15,966 nt of DNA from Chloroflexota bacterium (GTDB taxonomy: Bacteria; Chloroflexota; Dehalococcoidia; JACQGW01). Position numbers and translations under genes: made by a program. Shown here in pieces: positions 13,636-15,966 of this stretch (positions within the stretch are counted from its first letter, which is position 1; the number at the start of each line of letters is the position of its first letter). Below the pieces are notes generated by a model. The model ran no database searches, was not told the DNA's origin, and worked only from the letters and a program-made list of their open reading frames with translations. Location: positions 1 to 15,966 of the forward strand of contig JACQGW010000137.1 of NCBI GenBank assembly GCA_016199325.1. Reading direction: 5' to 3'.

Positions 13636-14694
13636 ATGGCCACCGTCGAGGAACTGGTCGTCGTTCAGGCAGGGGAGTTGCGCCGCCTCGCCACCGCCGT
13701 GCTCGCCGCCGCCGGCATGCCGGAGGACGATGCGGCGCTCACCGCGACGACGCTGATCGAAGCCGATTTGCGAGGCACCCATTCGCACGGCCTCTATCTG
13801 CTGGAGCGCTACGTCCGTCGCCTGCGCGCCGGCGGCACGAAGGGGAGGCCGCAGATGCGGATCCTGCGGGAAACGGCCGCGACGGCGCTGCTCGACGGAG
13901 ACGACGGCCAGGGACAGGTCGTGGCTGCGCGCGCGATGCGGCTTGCCATCGAGAAAGCCCGGACCGCCGGCATCGGCCTCGTTCAGGCGCGCCGGAGCCA
14001 CCACATCGGAGCGCTCTACTACTGGACGATGATGGCGCTTCCCCACGACATGATCGGGATCGCCATGACCAGCGGTATCCCCATCATGGTGCCCTTCGGC
14101 GGCATTCGCCCCCTCACTGGCAACAACCCCATCGCCGTGGCCATCCCGGCCGGCGAAGAGCGGCCCATCGTCTTCGACGCCGCCATGAGCGTTGCCGCCA
14201 TGGGGCGGATCCACGTCGCCGAGCGCCGGGGACGGTCGATTCCGCCGGGCTGGGCGCTGGACCAGAGTGGGCAACCCACGACGGACCCTATCGCCGGTGG
14301 CCGGGGAACGGTGCTCCCGATGGGCGACCACAAGGGCTACGGCCTGGCGCTGGTCGTCGAAGCGCTGAGCGGCGTGCTGACCGGCGCCGTCTTCGCCGGG
14401 TCGGCCGCCGGACGCCGCGACGTGGCGCTGCCGCAGGAGCTGGGCCATACCTTCCAGGCCATCGACGTCGCCGCCTTCATGGACCCCGCCGAGTTCAAGG
14501 CGCGGACCGACTCGCTGATCCGCCAGGCTCACGCCGTTCCCCGGGCCCCCGGCGTCGAGCGCATCTACGTCCCCGGCGAACCCGAGTTCGAGATCCAGGC
14601 CGCCCGCGAGCGAGACGGCATTCCGGTGGATGCCGTGACGCTTCGGGAGCTGGAGGCGCTGGCGCGGGAGGCCGGGGTGCCCGGGCTTTCGTAG
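13636..14694 (+). CDS. Ldh_2 family NAD(P)-dependent oxidoreductase (malate/lactate dehydrogenase type)
   Basis: A 352-residue cytoplasmic oxidoreductase of the Ldh_2 (malate/L-sulfolactate/ureidoglycolate/delta1-piperideine-2-carboxylate reductase) family, a fold unrelated to classical lactate dehydrogenases. Diagnostic segments are RGTHSHG (46-52, with the catalytic histidine region), SHHIGALYYW (121-130), GNNPIAVAIPA (162-172) and PMGDHKGYGLAL (228-239), all as in the family and in order; length is normal. The ATG at 13636 follows GAGGAGG with 6 bases between; an open frame upstream to 13522 starts in repeat DNA and is not used. The family reduces or oxidises 2-hydroxy/2-keto acids or cyclic imines with NAD(P)H. 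Because a proline racemase family enzyme and a DAO-family flavoenzyme are close, delta1-pyrroline-2-carboxylate reduction is one attractive but unproven option. Confidence 0.92.
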   Translation: MATVEELVVVQAGELRRLATAVLAAAGMPEDDAALTATTLIEADLRGTHSHGLYLLERYVRRLRAGGTKGRPQMRILRETAATALLDGDDGQGQVVAARAMRLAIEKARTAGIGLVQARRSHHIGALYYWTMMALPHDMIGIAMTSGIPIMVPFGGIRPLTGNNPIAVAIPAGEERPIVFDAAMSVAAMGRIHVAERRGRSIPPGWALDQSGQPTTDPIAGGRGTVLPMGDHKGYGLALVVEALSGVLTGAVFAGSAAGRRDVALPQELGHTFQAIDVAAFMDPAEFKARTDSLIRQAHAVPRAPGVERIYVPGEPEFEIQAARERDGIPVDAVTLRELEALAREAGVPGLS

Positions 14695-14714
14695 CCGTCC
14701 GGGGCAGGAGGTGT

Positions 14715-14774
14715 CTGGGAGCGCAGGCGTCCCCGCCTGCCGGACCAAGGCAGGCCAGACGCCTGCGCTCCCAG
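14715..14774. repeat. Hairpin repeat downstream of the Ldh_2 gene
   Basis: The arms 14715-14741 and 14749-14774 pair over 16 outer and 7 inner base pairs, with a small internal bulge and a 7-base loop. The hairpin starts 20 bases after the Ldh_2 stop, so it could end transcription, though no T-run follows. The outer sequence GGGAGCGCAGGCG is typical of dispersed extragenic repeats rather than of a dedicated terminator. Confidence 0.7.
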
Positions 14775-14876
14775 CAGTGCGGTCTTGCCCCACCAGACTT
14801 CTTGCCCGGCTCGGTTCGGTGGCCCCCCGCCGGAGTCGCTCGGCAGCCAGGGTGGCCGAGGCCCTGACGCCCGGGA

Positions 14877-14902
14877 GCGCACTTGCGAGTGCGCACTACA
14901 AA
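14877..14902. repeat. Half-unit related to the 7701-7780 hairpin
   Basis: GCGCACT (14877-14883) and AGTGCGC (14888-14894) form a perfect 7-bp stem with a TGCG loop, followed by ACTACAAAC. This matches the left arm at 7711-7735 (GCGCACT, TGCGCAC, GACGAAC), allowing a two-base difference in spacing and a few changes, so it is a third, solitary half of the same repeat family. The gene-free stretch 14695-15257 holds this unit, the hairpin at 14715, a promoter at 14982 and the palindrome at 15087. Confidence 0.6.
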
Positions 14903-14981
14903 CCTGCGTGCCCCGCCTCCGCAGCCTCTGCGCCTCCAGGGCGCTCCCACCTGTGTTGACGCATCAGAGTCTACATACAGC

Positions 14982-15010
14982 TTGACACGCCAGACTTCAG
15001 TCGGTACAGT
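14982..15010 (+). promoter_or_regulatory. Sigma70-type promoter for the FAD oxidoreductase gene
   Basis: A perfect TTGACA (14982-14987) and TACAGT (15005-15010, 4/6 match) are separated by exactly 17 bases. Transcription would begin near 15017 and give a leader of about 240 nt that includes the palindromic element at 15087-15170. The architecture is the same as that of the promoter at 3158-3186. Confidence 0.6.
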
Positions 15011-15086
15011 AGCGCCGCCAGCCTGAGAGACAGTGGTCTGGCATGGTGGCATGTCCGGCAGCCCGTTGGAGATTGGCGGGCCATCC

Positions 15087-15170
15087 CTGTCATGCTGAGC
15101 CGCAGCGAAGCATCTCCTGGACGCTACCGGTTCAGGCCGAGGAGATGCTTCGCTGCGCTCAGCATGACAG
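15087..15170. repeat. Palindromic dispersed element, copy 2
   Basis: The left arm 15087-15117 is identical over 31 bases to 7446-7476. The right arm 15141-15170 matches 7501-7531 except for one missing G. The 23-base loop differs from copy 1 apart from its last bases (GGCC..GA). It lies between the promoter at 14982 and the FAD oxidoreductase start, in the same orientation as transcription. Confidence 0.85.
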
Positions 15171-15257
15171 GGGGAGTCGCCAGGAACAGGAAGTGATTTG
15201 CCGGATGCCCCGCTCGGCCAGTCGGGCGGTATTCCCAGTCAAAGGAGGCAGCGTTCC

Positions 15258-15966
15258 ATGGCCGATCTCCCCACAACCGCCGACGTCGTCATCGTCGGCG
15301 GCGGCGTCAACGGCGCCAGCATCGCGTACCACCTGGCACGGAAGAAGGCAGGACGGGTGGTCTTGCTCGAACGGAAGTTCCTCGCCTCGGGGCCGACGGG
15401 CCGCTCGACCGCCCAGGTTCGGCGGGTCTACCCGATCGACTTCCTCTCCCGCACGGCCAACGCCGGCGCCGAGGTCTTCCGGAGCTGGGCGCAGATCGTC
15501 GGCGGCGACCCCGGGTTTCGCCAGGTCGGCTACGTGAATCTCGCCAACGCCGAGCTGGCGGCGAACCTGAAGGCGACGGTCGAGCGGGCACAGAAGGTCG
15601 GCTCGCGCGTACAGCTCATCTCGCCGGAGGACGTGAAGCAGATCGTTCCGCAGATGAATGTCGAGGACGTCGCCGCCGGCGCCTGGGAGCCGGAATCGGG
15701 CTACGCCGACCCGGCGTCGACGACGAACGCCTTTGCCACCCGCGCCCGTGAGCTCGGCGCGACGGTCATCCAGTACACGCCGGTGAGCGAGATCCTGACG
15801 GCCGGCGGCAAGGTCACCGGCGTGCGAACCGGCAAGGGAGAGATCAGCGCGCCCGTCGTCGTCAACTGCGCGGGGCTCTGGGCGAACCGGCTGCTCGCGC
15901 CGCTCGGTATCGACGTCGAGATCAAGCCCAAGCGCCACCAGATGTGCTTCTTCCGCCGGCCGCCCG
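15258..15966 (+). CDS. FAD-dependent oxidoreductase, DAO family (partial, 3' end outside window)
   Basis: The first 236 residues of a D-amino-acid oxidase/sarcosine oxidase-type flavoenzyme. The dinucleotide-binding fold is at the N-terminus: DVVIVGGGVNG with G14, G16 and G19, and E38 at the end of the second strand (VVLLER) to bind the adenosine ribose. TGRSTAQVRR (47-56) is the usual FAD-contact segment near the isoalloxazine, and VVNCAGLWANRL (about 202-213) is the second conserved FAD block. The reading resembles sarcosine oxidase beta subunits and glycine/D-amino-acid oxidases. The ATG at 15258 has AAAGGAGG 9 bases upstream. The frame is still open at the last base, so the C-terminal substrate-binding half is missing and the substrate (sarcosine, dimethylglycine, D-amino acid or cis-4-hydroxy-D-proline) cannot be named. 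Confidence 0.92.
   Translation, partial: MADLPTTADVVIVGGGVNGASIAYHLARKKAGRVVLLERKFLASGPTGRSTAQVRRVYPIDFLSRTANAGAEVFRSWAQIVGGDPGFRQVGYVNLANAELAANLKATVERAQKVGSRVQLISPEDVKQIVPQMNVEDVAAGAWEPESGYADPASTTNAFATRARELGATVIQYTPVSEILTAGGKVTGVRTGKGEISAPVVVNCAGLWANRLLAPLGIDVEIKPKRHQMCFFRRPP

Noticed and set aside
14495..15052. Minus-strand open frame overlapping the Ldh_2 end and the following spacer
   Set aside because: It runs through the hairpin repeats at 14715 and 14877 and the antisense of a real gene; no start signal or domain.
15043..15537. Plus-strand frame through the palindromic element and the FAD oxidoreductase start
   Set aside because: It translates the dispersed repeat and then a shifted frame of the oxidoreductase, whose own frame has an RBS and a FAD-binding motif.

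Overview
The window is high-GC bacterial chromosomal DNA, most likely from a member of the Chloroflexota (Thermomicrobia-like or an uncultured relative). This is an inference from three things: the lipoprotein-type solute-binding protein with a Tat-like N-terminus and a long Ala/Pro/Thr linker, the strong GGAGG-type ribosome binding sites with frequent GTG/TTG starts, and the many dispersed palindromic intergenic repeats. No rRNA, tRNA or CRISPR array was seen.

Layout. The left edge (about 3-119) holds the tail of an ISAzo13-type transposase, truncated next to a minus-strand pair: a secreted, membrane-anchored L,D-transpeptidase with tandem Ig-like modules (1368-3083) and a TRIP13/Pch2-like AAA+ ATPase (134-1336). 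A divergent promoter region (3158-3186) separates this pair from an orphan family-5 ABC transporter substrate-binding lipoprotein (3383-5149). After a nest of short repeats come a CDP-alcohol phosphatidyltransferase (minus, 5427-6002) and a divergent MFS transporter (plus, 6084-7364). A repeat-rich 530-bp spacer precedes a proline racemase/4-hydroxyproline 2-epimerase family enzyme (7895-8899) and a second MFS transporter (8958-10178). Converging on them is a 947-residue adenylation-carrier-thioesterase synthetase (minus, 10333-13176). Divergent from that is an Ldh_2-family NAD(P)-dependent oxidoreductase (plus, 13636-14694). After another repeat-rich spacer an FAD-dependent DAO-family amine/amino-acid oxidase begins (15258) and runs off the right edge.

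How the genes may work together. The epimerase, the Ldh_2 oxidoreductase and the DAO-family flavoenzyme belong to families used together in hydroxyproline/D-amino-acid catabolism, and the solute-binding protein and MFS carriers could supply substrates. This is a plausible guild, but the genes are scattered rather than in one operon. The condensation-less A-T-TE synthetase is the most distinctive enzyme. The stand-alone TRIP13-like ATPase, without a visible HORMA or CD-NTase partner, is the most interesting possible piece of an undescribed system.

The intergenic DNA is unusually structured. At least five unrelated repeat families occur, several of them at two separated places in these 16 kb: a 31-bp-arm palindrome, a 35-bp-arm hairpin, a 42-bp dispersed repeat, a heptanucleotide satellite, and a tandem 36-bp repeat inside an inverted repeat. 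One heptamer insertion flanked by a 37-bp duplication appears to have separated two genes that formerly overlapped.
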